DNA of 64,000 nucleotides from NCBI GenBank assembly GCA_965198485.1, contig CBDAPQ010000007.1, positions 1 through 64,000 on the forward strand. Reading direction: 5' to 3'. Below, piece by piece: positions 1 through 9,316 of the stretch. The translations under genes and the position numbers were made by a program. The notes below the pieces were generated by a model, which was not told the DNA's origin, did not search any database, and worked only from the letters and a program-made list of their open reading frames with translations. This DNA is from RH-AL1 sp965198485 (GTDB taxonomy: Bacteria; Pseudomonadota; Alphaproteobacteria; Rhizobiales; Beijerinckiaceae). The number at the start of each line of letters is the position of its first letter. Positions within the stretch are counted from its first letter, which is position 1.

Positions 1-96
1 CGCTCCGCGCCCGGACGGGATCACGACCGGCCGGCGCGCCTTCCCGCGACGGGCGGACCCTCCTAAGCTCGCGCTCTTCACGAGTGCCCGCGCCCC

Positions 97-1521
97 ATGG
101 CCCGTCCGCCCATTCCCCGCCGCCTCGCCCTCCTTGCGCTCGCGGTCCTCGCCATCGTGTCGACCGTGCCCGCGCAGGCGCAGTTCTTCGCGCTGGGCAA
201 GGGCTCGGCGCCGCTCGAGCCCTACGACGTCGACTACGGCACCCTCGCCGATCCGGCGCGGCGCGTGACCTTCGAGGACCAGCTGCACTACGTGCCGCTC
301 GGCTTCGGCTCGTACGTGACCTTCGACGGCGAGCTGCGCGAACAGGCGTGGACGCTCAACAACGCGTCCTACGCGTTGCGCACGCCGATCCAGAACAGCT
401 ACGACCTGCAGCGCCTGGTCGCGAGCGCCTACGTCCATTTCGATCCGCACCTCGCCGTCTTCGCCCAGCTCGGGCGCTTCGATTCCTTCTCCCGCATCGC
501 TCCGAGCACCACCGAGCGCGAGGAGGGGCGGGTGCAGCAGGGCTTCGTCGAGCTGAAACAGCGGGTCGGCGCCGCCGACATCACGATGCGCGGCGGCCGG
601 CAGGAGGTGACGCTCGGCTCCGGCCGCTTCGTCTGGGTCAACGACAGCTCCAACGTGCGCACCACGCACGACGGCGTGCGCGCCCACGCCGCCTTCGCCG
701 ACGGCACCACGCTGGACCTCGTCTATACGCGCCCCGTCACCCCGGTGCTCGATCCCTTCGCCGATTTCGACAGCCACGCCGGCGCCTTCGGCGCGGCCTA
801 CCTCAGCGAGAGCCTGCTGGCGGACGTCCTCCACGTCGACGAATACTACTTCTACCGCCGCAACCTCGGCGGCCAGTATTCCGGCCTGACCGGCAACGAG
901 GACCGCTCGACGCTCGGCGGCCGGGTGTGGGGCACCGTGGCGCGGCCGGGCGGCACTTGGCTCTACGATGCCGACGGCGCCTTCCAGTTCGGCAGCTTCA
1001 ACGGGCGCGAGATCTCGGCCTTCGGCGGCTCGGCGCGCGCGCTCTACACCTTCGACCAGGGGACCTGGCAGCCGGGCCTGCAGCTGCAGGCCAGCTATTT
1101 CAGCGGCGGCGGCGGCACCGGCACGGGCACGATCCGCACCTTCTCCGCGCCGTTCCCGCGGCCGACGCTGCTGAACTACGTCGGCATCGACACGCTGGAG
1201 AACCTGATCGAGGCCTACCCCGCCCTCGTCCTCAATCCGCGCGACAACCTGGCGCTGCGCTTGGGCCCCGAGTTCGTGTGGCGCGCCGACGTCAACGACG
1301 CCGTCTACATCTCGCGCACGACGCCGCTGGCGGCGACCATGGCGGCGCGCGACAAGGCGCGCTTCATCGGCACCAACCTCATCGCCACCGCGCAATGGCG
1401 GGCGACGCGCAACATATCCGTCTTCGCCGAGTACCTGCACGAGCTGCCCGGCCCGGCGATCCTGCTCGCCGGCGGCCGGGCGGTGGACGCCGGCGTGCTC
1501 CAGGTCAGCTTCAAGTTCTGA
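97..1521 (+). CDS. Alginate-export-family outer-membrane porin
   Basis: This 474-residue protein is predicted to form an outer-membrane beta-barrel. An N-terminal signal peptide ends near residue 28 at VPAQAQ, and alternating hydrophobic/aromatic strands run through to the C-terminal residue Phe, the usual barrel terminus. The stretch GRQEVTLGSGRFVW (about residues 168-181) followed by NVRTTHDGVRA matches the alginate_exp porin family, in which members export or take up polysaccharides or small solutes. The substrate here cannot be inferred. ATG at 97 is preferred because it gives a clean signal peptide; an overlapping frame beginning at 84 is a shadow. The gene stands alone. Confidence 0.8.
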   Translation: MARPPIPRRLALLALAVLAIVSTVPAQAQFFALGKGSAPLEPYDVDYGTLADPARRVTFEDQLHYVPLGFGSYVTFDGELREQAWTLNNASYALRTPIQNSYDLQRLVASAYVHFDPHLAVFAQLGRFDSFSRIAPSTTEREEGRVQQGFVELKQRVGAADITMRGGRQEVTLGSGRFVWVNDSSNVRTTHDGVRAHAAFADGTTLDLVYTRPVTPVLDPFADFDSHAGAFGAAYLSESLLADVLHVDEYYFYRRNLGGQYSGLTGNEDRSTLGGRVWGTVARPGGTWLYDADGAFQFGSFNGREISAFGGSARALYTFDQGTWQPGLQLQASYFSGGGGTGTGTIRTFSAPFPRPTLLNYVGIDTLENLIEAYPALVLNPRDNLALRLGPEFVWRADVNDAVYISRTTPLAATMAARDKARFIGTNLIATAQWRATRNISVFAEYLHELPGPAILLAGGRAVDAGVLQVSFKF

Positions 1522-1533
1522 GGCGCCGGCGGC

Positions 1534-1720
1534 TCAGGTCGCGGTCCAGTCCTGCAGCGTCAGGCCGGGCACGCGCTCGACCTCGCGGGTGTTGGCGGTG
1601 ACCAGCACCGCGCCGCGCCTGCGCCGCGATCAGCACGTCGTAGGAGCCGATAAGGGTGCCTTTCTTCTTGAGATCGGTCCGGATGATCCGGCCTCTTCCG
1701 CGCCATGGCGGCGTCGGGCA
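1534..1720 (-). pseudogene. Remnant of a VapC-type PIN-domain toxin
   Basis: The minus strand encodes the C-terminal third of a VapC toxin: RIIRTDLKKKGTLIGSYD-VLIAAQARR, then after a one-base shift near 1604 AVLVTANTREVERVPG and a terminal DWTAT before TGA at 1534. IGxYDxLIAAQA and the final RVPGL-DW are hallmarks of VapC (PIN) RNases. The N-terminal half with the first catalytic acids is missing, and no antitoxin gene lies upstream. It is therefore read as a decayed toxin, probably left from a lost toxin-antitoxin pair. The family call is firm; the exact 5' boundary is approximate. Confidence 0.7.
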
Positions 1721-1860
1721 TCGCAAACCCTCCTCGCAAAGCTCGATCTTAGCACACCCGCTGGACCCCACCCGCGTCCCCCGCTAGAACCCGCCCAACC
1801 CCTTTCCTCGAAGACCGAGCTTGCAGCCCCCCAAGGGCCGGCAGCGGCCAGGACAACACA

Positions 1861-3517
<1,657 letters not shown>

Positions 3518-3557
3518 ACTACAGAGCTTCGATACAACTCTCAGTCTGTCGTAGATT

Positions 3558-4625
3558 CTAGACCGCTCGTATGTTGCGGTTTTGGTACGCCTTGTTGATG
3601 TCAGGGTTTGCCAAAGCCTCGCGCAGCTTTGCGAGGCATATAGCGCTATAGCGCTTGTGCAAAGTTGTGCCGATTTTGATGGTCTTGTGAAAGTCTAGAT
3701 TTTCCGAGATTTTTTCCTTGCCCATTATCCAAAGTAGCTTATGCTCTGTGACCTTAAGTTTCCTGGCCATGTCTCGTGCACCTAAGTTGTAGAAATCTAA
3801 TTCATTTACTTTCTTAACCGCCACGACTGTTGCATTAGGGTCGCCCTCTTGAACTAACTGAACAGCCTCCCCTTGATTTCGACTGATACGGATTGTAATT
3901 CCGGGTCCGGAGACTTCTTGCTGTATGGTTAAAGTCGAAACACCTGGAAAGATTGACCGCCATCCTTCACCTTTGTTTATCCTCTGCACTACTTTGTCGA
4001 GTTCTCGATCAGCAGGCTGGCTCCGCCGACCATCTAGAGAGGCCTGCAAGACGGCAAGAGATCGAAGTTTTGCTTTCGCGTCTAACCTTCTTCGCGATCC
4101 GGGAGCTACCATTCTTTTGATATCCGCAAATTCAACATCGAAGAGAGCATTCAAATTCGTCGGCGGCTTGGCGCAGACCGGAAGGATGCGGCGAGGGATC
4201 TCGTCTCGCAAAGGTTTGGATAGTGCATCAGATACCAATCGTGTAAAGAGCGTTACTGCACTCTGGGCGTAGACATATAAATGCTCTTCTGAGACCTCTA
4301 TCATGTGGTGCTGGGCTGCATCACGGAGAGTGTTCATTGCCTGCAATGCTACGACCTCGTCCTCGCTTAGGCATTTCAATTTGGCGTCTGATAAACACTT
4401 GCGCAGACAGAGATCGAAGCCGATTGTCGTTCCCTCTCTGGCTTTGTCACGAATATCGCCACCTTTATGGATGATTATCGCTTTCAGTAGCAATTCAAAT
4501 GCACGATCAAGCATTATAAGAACAGCTTCAGCGCGACCCCGATCCCACGCGCGGTTGAAATGATCTACAGCGATCACTAGCGAGTCAACGGCCTTACCAT
4601 GAAGTGATCTTGCTTCTTTGCGCAA
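3558..4625 (-). CDS. DUF3644-like protein with HEPN-type R-x4-H motif
   Basis: This 355-residue protein resembles the DUF3644 family: residues about 11-60 (SLVIAVDHFNRA..., RAFELLLKAIIIHKGG) are the typical amphipathic opening helices, and R101-D-A-A-Q-H106 in LRDAAQHHMIE fits the R-x4-6-H signature of HEPN ribonucleases. The C-terminal part (GARDMARKLKVTEHKLLWIM, then KRYSAICLAKLREAL) looks like a helix-turn-helix or other DNA-reading segment. It lies 24 bases downstream of a second HEPN-like gene on the same strand and shares its AT-rich composition, unlike the surrounding high-GC genes, so recent joint acquisition is likely. A role in RNA cleavage or phage defence is inference from the motif and the setting. 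Family assignment is moderately sure. Confidence 0.7.
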   Translation of the reverse strand: MRKEARSLHGKAVDSLVIAVDHFNRAWDRGRAEAVLIMLDRAFELLLKAIIIHKGGDIRDKAREGTTIGFDLCLRKCLSDAKLKCLSEDEVVALQAMNTLRDAAQHHMIEVSEEHLYVYAQSAVTLFTRLVSDALSKPLRDEIPRRILPVCAKPPTNLNALFDVEFADIKRMVAPGSRRRLDAKAKLRSLAVLQASLDGRRSQPADRELDKVVQRINKGEGWRSIFPGVSTLTIQQEVSGPGITIRISRNQGEAVQLVQEGDPNATVVAVKKVNELDFYNLGARDMARKLKVTEHKLLWIMGKEKISENLDFHKTIKIGTTLHKRYSAICLAKLREALANPDINKAYQNRNIRAV

Positions 4626-4649
4626 TGATTTTTCCCCAACTACTTAGCT

Positions 4650-5555
4650 TCATGAGTTATTGTAGTAAGTGATCAGAGCCCTCGCATCGCCTCGAGTGAT
4701 ACGATCAAGACCATTCTCGCTTGAGAATGCATTTAACATCTTCTCTACGCTAAATTTAGCGTACCTGGTCGGCATTTTAGCTTTAAAGTTATCTACGTCA
4801 TTTTTATAATTGTGGATAAAGACCAAGTACTCAAACACGCCAACATTTGACGAAGTGATTTGACTTTCGATGTCGTCGACCACCTCTCTCATAATCTTAA
4901 AAGACTCTTTTATATCGTCGGAAGTAACAGAAATCGTGGTTGCCTTAAAATAAGAGGGATCGACTCTTTCGAAAAATCGTAAATCGCCCTCTAAGCCAAA
5001 TTGATGCGCAATCGCATTGCGCTTTATTCGATGGTCTTCTAACCTCACGATATTTTTTTCGATAGACGGAATACTTACGCCAAACACTTCTTTGATGCGC
5101 TTATACCTGTCTTTCCATTTTCCTTCTATGAGCGATTTTAGGGTACTCTGAAAAGGGAAGAGCTCTTTAGCTTTTAAGACCTTTATCCCGTCTAGGCTTT
5201 GCGATTGCTTAAACATGATCCCGACATTCGAGTAAAGCGATAGCCTAAAGCTTTGGCTTAGATAAAGCTCGAAATACGAAGCGCAGGCGATAAGACTAAA
5301 CTGCCGAAATGTGTTAACAATTCGAGGATGAATTATTTTGAAGTCCTTATTAAAGGTGTCTTTTCGATTTCCTTGGTCAAGACCGTAATCGAGAATGGAG
5401 CTTAAGTAATCCGCGTCGGGCGCCGCCTTTGAACGAGCATCGACATCATTTAAAATGCCCTCTACGTGCCAAAAGAAGTCGTTGATCGCTTCCTCGTTTT
5501 TTCTAAATCGAGCATAGCAAAAAGTCTTTCCTTTGATCGGCTGCCATCGCTCCAT
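4650..5555 (-). CDS. HEPN-like protein (RNAIAH motif), first gene of AT-rich pair
   Basis: This 301-residue, largely helical, charged protein has no signal peptide or membrane segment. Residues 179-184, RNAIAH inside HRIKRNAIAHQFG, form a textbook HEPN active-site motif (R, polar residue, then H after four residues), as in RiboL-PSP-HEPN and MAE_28990-like RNases. A preceding helix, LIACASYFELYLSQSF, fits the first helix of such domains. ATG at 5555 is chosen because GAGGAG sits about eight bases upstream; an in-frame ATG at 5612 would add 19 residues encoded in GC-rich DNA. It is the first gene of a probable two-gene operon. Codon use is AT-rich compared with neighbours. Function beyond a likely RNase fold is not known. 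Confidence 0.65.
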   Translation of the reverse strand: MERWQPIKGKTFCYARFRKNEEAINDFFWHVEGILNDVDARSKAAPDADYLSSILDYGLDQGNRKDTFNKDFKIIHPRIVNTFRQFSLIACASYFELYLSQSFRLSLYSNVGIMFKQSQSLDGIKVLKAKELFPFQSTLKSLIEGKWKDRYKRIKEVFGVSIPSIEKNIVRLEDHRIKRNAIAHQFGLEGDLRFFERVDPSYFKATTISVTSDDIKESFKIMREVVDDIESQITSSNVGVFEYLVFIHNYKNDVDNFKAKMPTRYAKFSVEKMLNAFSSENGLDRITRGDARALITYYNNS

Positions 5556-5968
5556 CTTCAACTCTCCTCGTTCGTCCGGAAAGACGGAGGTTAGTGGAAG
5601 CCCGCCAGCCACCGCGCGGCCCGCGCCGACCCAGCCTTAAAGGCACGGCTTGCAGGGCAACCCATCCGGATCGTCGTGTCAATGACGCGTAAATCCGGAT
5701 GAGTTCGGGTCGGCCGTTCCTTCGAAGGATGCTCCGCCGAGGCTCGGCGGCGGCGGGGCGCTTCCAACATCGTCATTCCGGGGCGCCGCAGGCGAACCCG
5801 GAACCGGTGCGCCCCGCTTTGTCCGGCGAGCGCGAGGCACACCGGTTCCGGATCTCCGCTGACGCTTCGTCCGGAATGGCGACGAGAGAAGCCGTGACGG
5901 GCGAAGCGAAGGATGGCTCCGCCGTGGGCTACGGCGACGGCGGGGCGGCTCTTCCTTCTCCAGGTCGC

Positions 5969-5988
5969 CGCTACGGCATGCACACATC
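5969..5988 (+). repeat. Left arm of 20-bp perfect inverted repeat
   Basis: The sequence CGCTACGGCATGCACACATC is repeated exactly in reverse complement at 6327-6346, 338 bases away. The arms enclose a hairpin and a composite palindrome, the arrangement expected of a small non-autonomous mobile element, but no target-site duplication was found next to the arms. Confidence 0.7.
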
Positions 5989-6039
5989 TCGCAAAGCCCA
6001 TCCTTCGACGATGGCTTTGAAGTGCTGCAGGCCGTAGTG

Positions 6040-6064
6040 GAGAAAGGGGGCAGATCCCTTTCTC
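6040..6064. repeat. Hairpin with 9-bp perfect stem
   Basis: GAGAAAGGG at 6040-6048 pairs with CCCTTTCTC at 6056-6064 across a 7-base loop. It has no following T-run, so it is better read as part of the repeat cluster than as an intrinsic terminator. Confidence 0.6.
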
Positions 6065-6134
6065 ATGCAGCTCGCCAGCGGAAAACCTCGCCAGGGGCAA
6101 ACCGGCGGAAAGGGCCGCGCTGTCGCCGGACTGT

Positions 6135-6320
6135 CCCCTTCTCCCTCTTGCGGGAGAAGGTGCCCGAAGGGCGGATGAGGGGTCGGGCGACCTGTCCGGC
6201 AGGTCGCCTCGACGCGAAGGGCTCCGACGAGGAGAGGTGACCCGACCCCTCATCCGGCGCTTCGCGCCACCTTCTCCCACAAGGGGAGAAGGGCGTACCC
6301 CGCTTGGTTTCACCAGGGCG
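6135..6320. repeat. Composite extragenic palindromic element, copy 1
   Basis: The element is built from CGGGAGAAGG, then GGCGGATGAGGGGTCGGG, a variable centre, the near-reverse complement CCCGACCCCTCATCCGGC and finally CTCCCACAAGGGGAGAAGGG. The same architecture recurs at 51691-51860. This type of intergenic repeat is common in Hyphomicrobiales genomes. It carries no gene. Confidence 0.75.
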
Positions 6321-6326
6321 GACCCG

Positions 6327-6346
6327 GATGTGTGCATGCCGTAGCG
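6327..6346 (-). repeat. Right arm of 20-bp perfect inverted repeat
   Basis: GATGTGTGCATGCCGTAGCG is the exact reverse complement of 5969-5988; the identity stops sharply at both ends. Confidence 0.7.
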
Positions 6347-6383
6347 CGAAGCGGGAGAAGGAGCGCGCCCCCGGTTTGGCTCG

Positions 6384-6890
6384 CTATGACGCGCCTGACC
6401 CCGCCGCGATCTTGGCCGTCGCCGCCTCCACGTCGAAATCGGCGGCCAGCAAATCGTCGAGCGTGAAGGGGCAGGCGTCGCGCGCGCGGGCGCCGTGGTC
6501 CTTCAGGAAGCGCTGGGACGCGCGGCAGCCGCCGGTCCAGATGTCGTCGACGTCGAGGAGGCGACGCATACCGGGCGAGACGGCGCGACGTGCCGCGAGC
6601 TGGAAGTTGACGACTTCGGCATGCCAATGGGCGGCGTCGCGCGAGGCCGGGGCGGCGTGCAGCTTGACGAGATGCTGGATGACGAGGCCGAGGTACGACA
6701 TCACCTCGCGCAGGTCGCGCTTGCCCAAATCCTCGATCTCCTCCGCCAGATGCGTGATGTCGACAGGCGCGAGATCGACCGCCGGTTGCCCCGGCAGGGC
6801 GCGCAACGCCGCCGCCTGCCGCTGTGTCCAGCGAAAGAAATCCTCGTCGTAGAGGCCGGATTCGAAGCCCGGCTGTTCGTTGCGGGTCAT
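6384..6890 (-). CDS. DUF29 family protein
   Basis: This 168-residue soluble protein belongs to DUF29, a family of unknown function. The opening LYDEDFFRWTQRQAAALR, the central HLAEEIEDLGKRDLREV and MSYLGLVIQHLVKL, and the late CPFTLDDLLAADFD are the family's typical blocks. ATG at 6890 (MTRNEQPG) is preferred, matching the MTR- starts of the two paralogues near 30 kb; an ATG immediately before it would add one Met. Two further copies lie at 29.7-30.8 kb. The gene is monocistronic and bordered by the repeat cluster. Confidence 0.85.
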   Translation of the reverse strand: MTRNEQPGFESGLYDEDFFRWTQRQAAALRALPGQPAVDLAPVDITHLAEEIEDLGKRDLREVMSYLGLVIQHLVKLHAAPASRDAAHWHAEVVNFQLAARRAVSPGMRRLLDVDDIWTGGCRASQRFLKDHGARARDACPFTLDDLLAADFDVEAATAKIAAGSGAS

Positions 6891-7155
6891 CATGGGTCTC
6901 GCTGGCCGATCCGGCCTTGCCTCGCTGCGTGGACCGACGATACCACCATCGTCAGGGAGCCGAAACAGTCGCCGGCCCAGCCTCGCCGGACAGGAACCGG
7001 CCGCCCTCTCGGTCATTCTACCAACAAGCTTGGTTCGGGATGGGGCCGGTGACGCACCGCGCCGCATCGCGCCGCAAAATGGGGATGTGTGATCGCGAGG
7101 GGGTGTATCCCCGGCGCCCGCGTTGCAGCATGAACGTCCGGGCACGGAGAGGGCG
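6891..7155. other. Intergenic region between divergent genes
   Basis: The 265 bases separate the divergent DUF29 and membrane-protein genes, so both promoters should lie here. No convincing sigma-70 boxes, operator or RNA structure could be picked out by eye. Confidence 0.4.
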
Positions 7156-7933
7156 ATGGCAGCGGGGCACGGCATCCAGGAGACCTTGCGCGATGTGACC
7201 TTGCGCGATGTGACCCTGCTCGACATGGCCCGGCGCGACGGGCCGGGGCGCGCGGTCGCCGCGGCCGACGTCGCGGCGTGGGAGCGGGCGGAGGGCTGGG
7301 GCTCGGAGGCGGCGGCCGCGGCGGTGGCGCGGCGCGGCATCGAGCGCTGGATCCCCGGCCTGCCGGCGCGCCGCACCTACAAGGTGCTGGGCTGGATGGC
7401 CGTGGCGGCAATCCTCGTCGATGGCGCGCTGGCCTGGGCGCCGCCCTCGGCCGGCATCGACACGGCGGACACCTGGGTCCGCTACGGCACGGCGATCGTC
7501 TTCGTGGCCGCGGCGGCCTGGAGCCTGCTCTCGGAGGTGCGCGGCTGGGAGGGCAGCGACGCCGCGACGTGGTTCCTCAAGGCCCGCGTCAAGCGCCACG
7601 AGACGCGGCTGGCGGCGCGCCGCCGGGCGTTGCGCGACACCGTGATCGCCGTCGGCGCCGGACGGGCTCGCCGTCTACCGCGACGAGGGCGGGCGCGCCA
7701 CGCACGAGACGCTCGCGCCCGAGGCGATCCTCGACCTCGCCCTCGAGGCCGGCGCCGGCCACATGGCGCTGCGCCTCACCACGGCCGCCGGCACCCGCCG
7801 CTTCGCCTGGCTGCCGCGCGACCCCGCCTTCGAGGCGGCGGTGGCCCGGCTCGCCGGCGCGGAAGACTCGGGCTCGGCCGCGCCGGTCGAGGCGCAGGCC
7901 GGGGCTCGCCCCGGGTCCGGCCGGAGCGCCTGA
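7156..7933 (+). pseudogene. Two-helix membrane protein of unknown function, frameshifted
   Basis: The gene starts at ATG 7156, preceded by GGAGAGGG. It encodes an Ala-rich N-terminal part, a short repeat (LRDVTLRDVTLLD), then two membrane helices (about VLGWMAVAAILVDGALAW and WVRYGTAIVFVAAAAWSLL) and a cytosolic-looking tail. The frame breaks near 7663, where one extra G occurs in GCCGGACGGG. Removing it gives VIAVGADGLAVYRDEGGRA and continues in good coding sequence to TGA at 7931. The family was not recognised. The frameshift resembles the other single-base errors in this window. Confidence 0.6.
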
Positions 7934-8412
7934 CGTGGATAAGGTCGTGCGGACGCACGCCCGATGACTGGGCGTGAGCGCCGGCCATTCCCGACGCCGG
8001 GGCGCACCGTTGCCGCGGGGTGAAGCGTCGTTGCGATCGAACGATTCATCGGTCGCGCCGCCGGTGTCTTGGCGGCATCCATCAGCTGCGCCGAGGCCAG
8101 CCACCGAGGCCTGGCGGCGGCGCCCCGCGAGGCGTGTCGGCGAACGGCGACGCGAAATCGGGCGTTGTCGCGGTTCGCGCCGATGGCCGGCGTCTTTGTC
8201 GCCGTACCCTGACAGCGGCCCTCGAACTTGTCATGGTACCCTGACTTTGGCGGGGCCACTTGTCAGGGCCCGGGTCGTGGCGCCGGCTGATCCCCCGAGG
8301 CGAAAGACCGGTGGACGCGGCGCGATGTTTAGGTTATGTTACCTAGATCAATCGAGGCCGGCGATCAAGGGCGCCGCGCCTCCGCCCTCCACCTCACGGA
8401 TCCTCCATCCCC
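7934..8412. other. Intergenic region with repeats and a putative operator
   Basis: No gene is supported in these 479 bases. Two direct repeats GTACCCTGAC (8204-8213 and 8236-8245) and an inverted GTCAGGG (8262-8268) lie in the middle. The promoter-proximal part holds the 18-base element shared with the glutathione transferase gene. Confidence 0.5.
8332..8349 (+). promoter_or_regulatory. 18-bp element shared with the GST gene upstream region
   Basis: GGTTATGTTACCTAGATC lies 63 bases before the dehydrogenase ATG. The same string with one change (A for the sixth base) occurs at 10318-10335, 44 bases before the glutathione transferase ATG. The core GGTTAxGTTACC is partly palindromic, as in repressor operators. 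A common regulator is inferred and none is encoded next to either gene. Confidence 0.45.
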
Positions 8413-9303
8413 ATGAAGACCATCGTCGTTGCCGGCTCCGGCGTGCTCGGCTCCCAGATCGCGTTCCAGAGCGCCTTCCACGGCTGCGCCGTCACCGTGT
8501 ACGACGTGGCGCAGGGCCAGCTCGACAGGCTCGGCGGCGTGTTCGACAGGCTGGCAGAAGCCTACGTCCATGACCTCGGCGCCTCGGCCGAGGCGCTGGC
8601 GGCGGCGCGCGGGCGGATCACGGCGACGACGGTGCTGGGCGACGCCGTGCGCGGGGCCGAGCTGGTGATCGAGGCCGTGCCCGAGCACATGGGCCTCAAG
8701 GAGGCCTTCTACCGCGAGCTGGCCGGCGTGGCGCCGGCCGACACGATCTTCGCGACCAATTCCTCGACCTTCCGGCCGAGCGACCTCGCCGGCTTCACCG
8801 GCCGGCCGGCACGCTTCATCGCGCTGCATTTCGCCAACCAGATCTGGCGGCACAACACCGCCGAGGTGATGGGCCACCCCGGCACCGATCCCGCGGTGTT
8901 CGCGGCGACGCTGGCCTTCGCCACCTCGATCGGCATGGTGGCGCTGCCGCTGCACAAGGAGCAGCCGGGCTACATCCTCAACACGCTGCTGGTGCCGCTG
9001 CTGTCGAGCGCGATGCACCTGGCAGCCAACGACATCGCCGCGCCCGAGACGATCGACAAGACCTGGATGATCGCCACCGGGTCGCCGACCGGGCCGTTCG
9101 CGGCGCTGGACGTGATCGGGATGCGCACCGCCCACATGATCGCCGCCGGCCACGCCGCGGCGGGCGATGCCAATTCGGCGCGCGTCGCCGCCTGGCTCAA
9201 GGCGCACTTCCTCGACACCGGTCGGCTCGGCATGGAGGCGGGCCAGGGCGTCTACAGCTACCCCAACCCGCGCTATCGCGATCCGGACTTCCTCAAGGGC
9301 TGA
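8413..9303 (+). CDS. 3-hydroxyacyl-CoA dehydrogenase
   Basis: This 296-residue NAD-dependent dehydrogenase should oxidise (S)-3-hydroxyacyl-CoA to 3-ketoacyl-CoA in beta-oxidation or C4 acyl metabolism. The Rossmann fingerprint GSGVLGSQIA sits at residues 7-16, ATNSSTFRPSDLA and FIALHFANQIW match the catalytic region, and the C-terminal helical domain contains GSPTGPFAALDVIGM. Only a modest similarity exists to the second homologue at 58333, which has the canonical GAGQMGTG and HFMNP motifs. The His in LHFANQ is the probable catalytic base. The gene stands alone and is probably governed by the element at 8332. Confidence 0.85.
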   Translation: MKTIVVAGSGVLGSQIAFQSAFHGCAVTVYDVAQGQLDRLGGVFDRLAEAYVHDLGASAEALAAARGRITATTVLGDAVRGAELVIEAVPEHMGLKEAFYRELAGVAPADTIFATNSSTFRPSDLAGFTGRPARFIALHFANQIWRHNTAEVMGHPGTDPAVFAATLAFATSIGMVALPLHKEQPGYILNTLLVPLLSSAMHLAANDIAAPETIDKTWMIATGSPTGPFAALDVIGMRTAHMIAAGHAAAGDANSARVAAWLKAHFLDTGRLGMEAGQGVYSYPNPRYRDPDFLKG

Positions 9304-9316
9304 CCACCCGAGGTCT

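Larger units (their letters stand above)
5613..6383. other. Repeat-rich intergenic region, no gene supported
   Basis: No reading frame in these 771 bases resembles a protein. The stretch holds a fragment of an extragenic palindrome (GTCATTCCGGGGCGCCG at 5772, whose reverse complement recurs at 58293), a hairpin at 6040-6064, a 20-base perfect inverted repeat (5969-5988 with 6327-6346) and a composite palindromic element at 6135-6320. A TTGACA-like hexamer on the minus strand (5677-5682) could belong to the promoter of the HEPN pair, but no clear -10 box follows it. Confidence 0.75.

Noticed and set aside
5613..5700. A tRNA gene as integration site of the HEPN island
   Set aside because: No cloverleaf with a T-loop GGTTCGAATCC-like segment could be formed here.
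6040..6064. Intrinsic terminator
   Set aside because: The hairpin is perfect, but no T-run follows on either strand and no gene ends close by.
5591..6337. A 248-codon minus-strand frame through the repeat cluster
   Set aside because: It translates palindromic repeats; no domain, no ribosome-binding site and changing composition.
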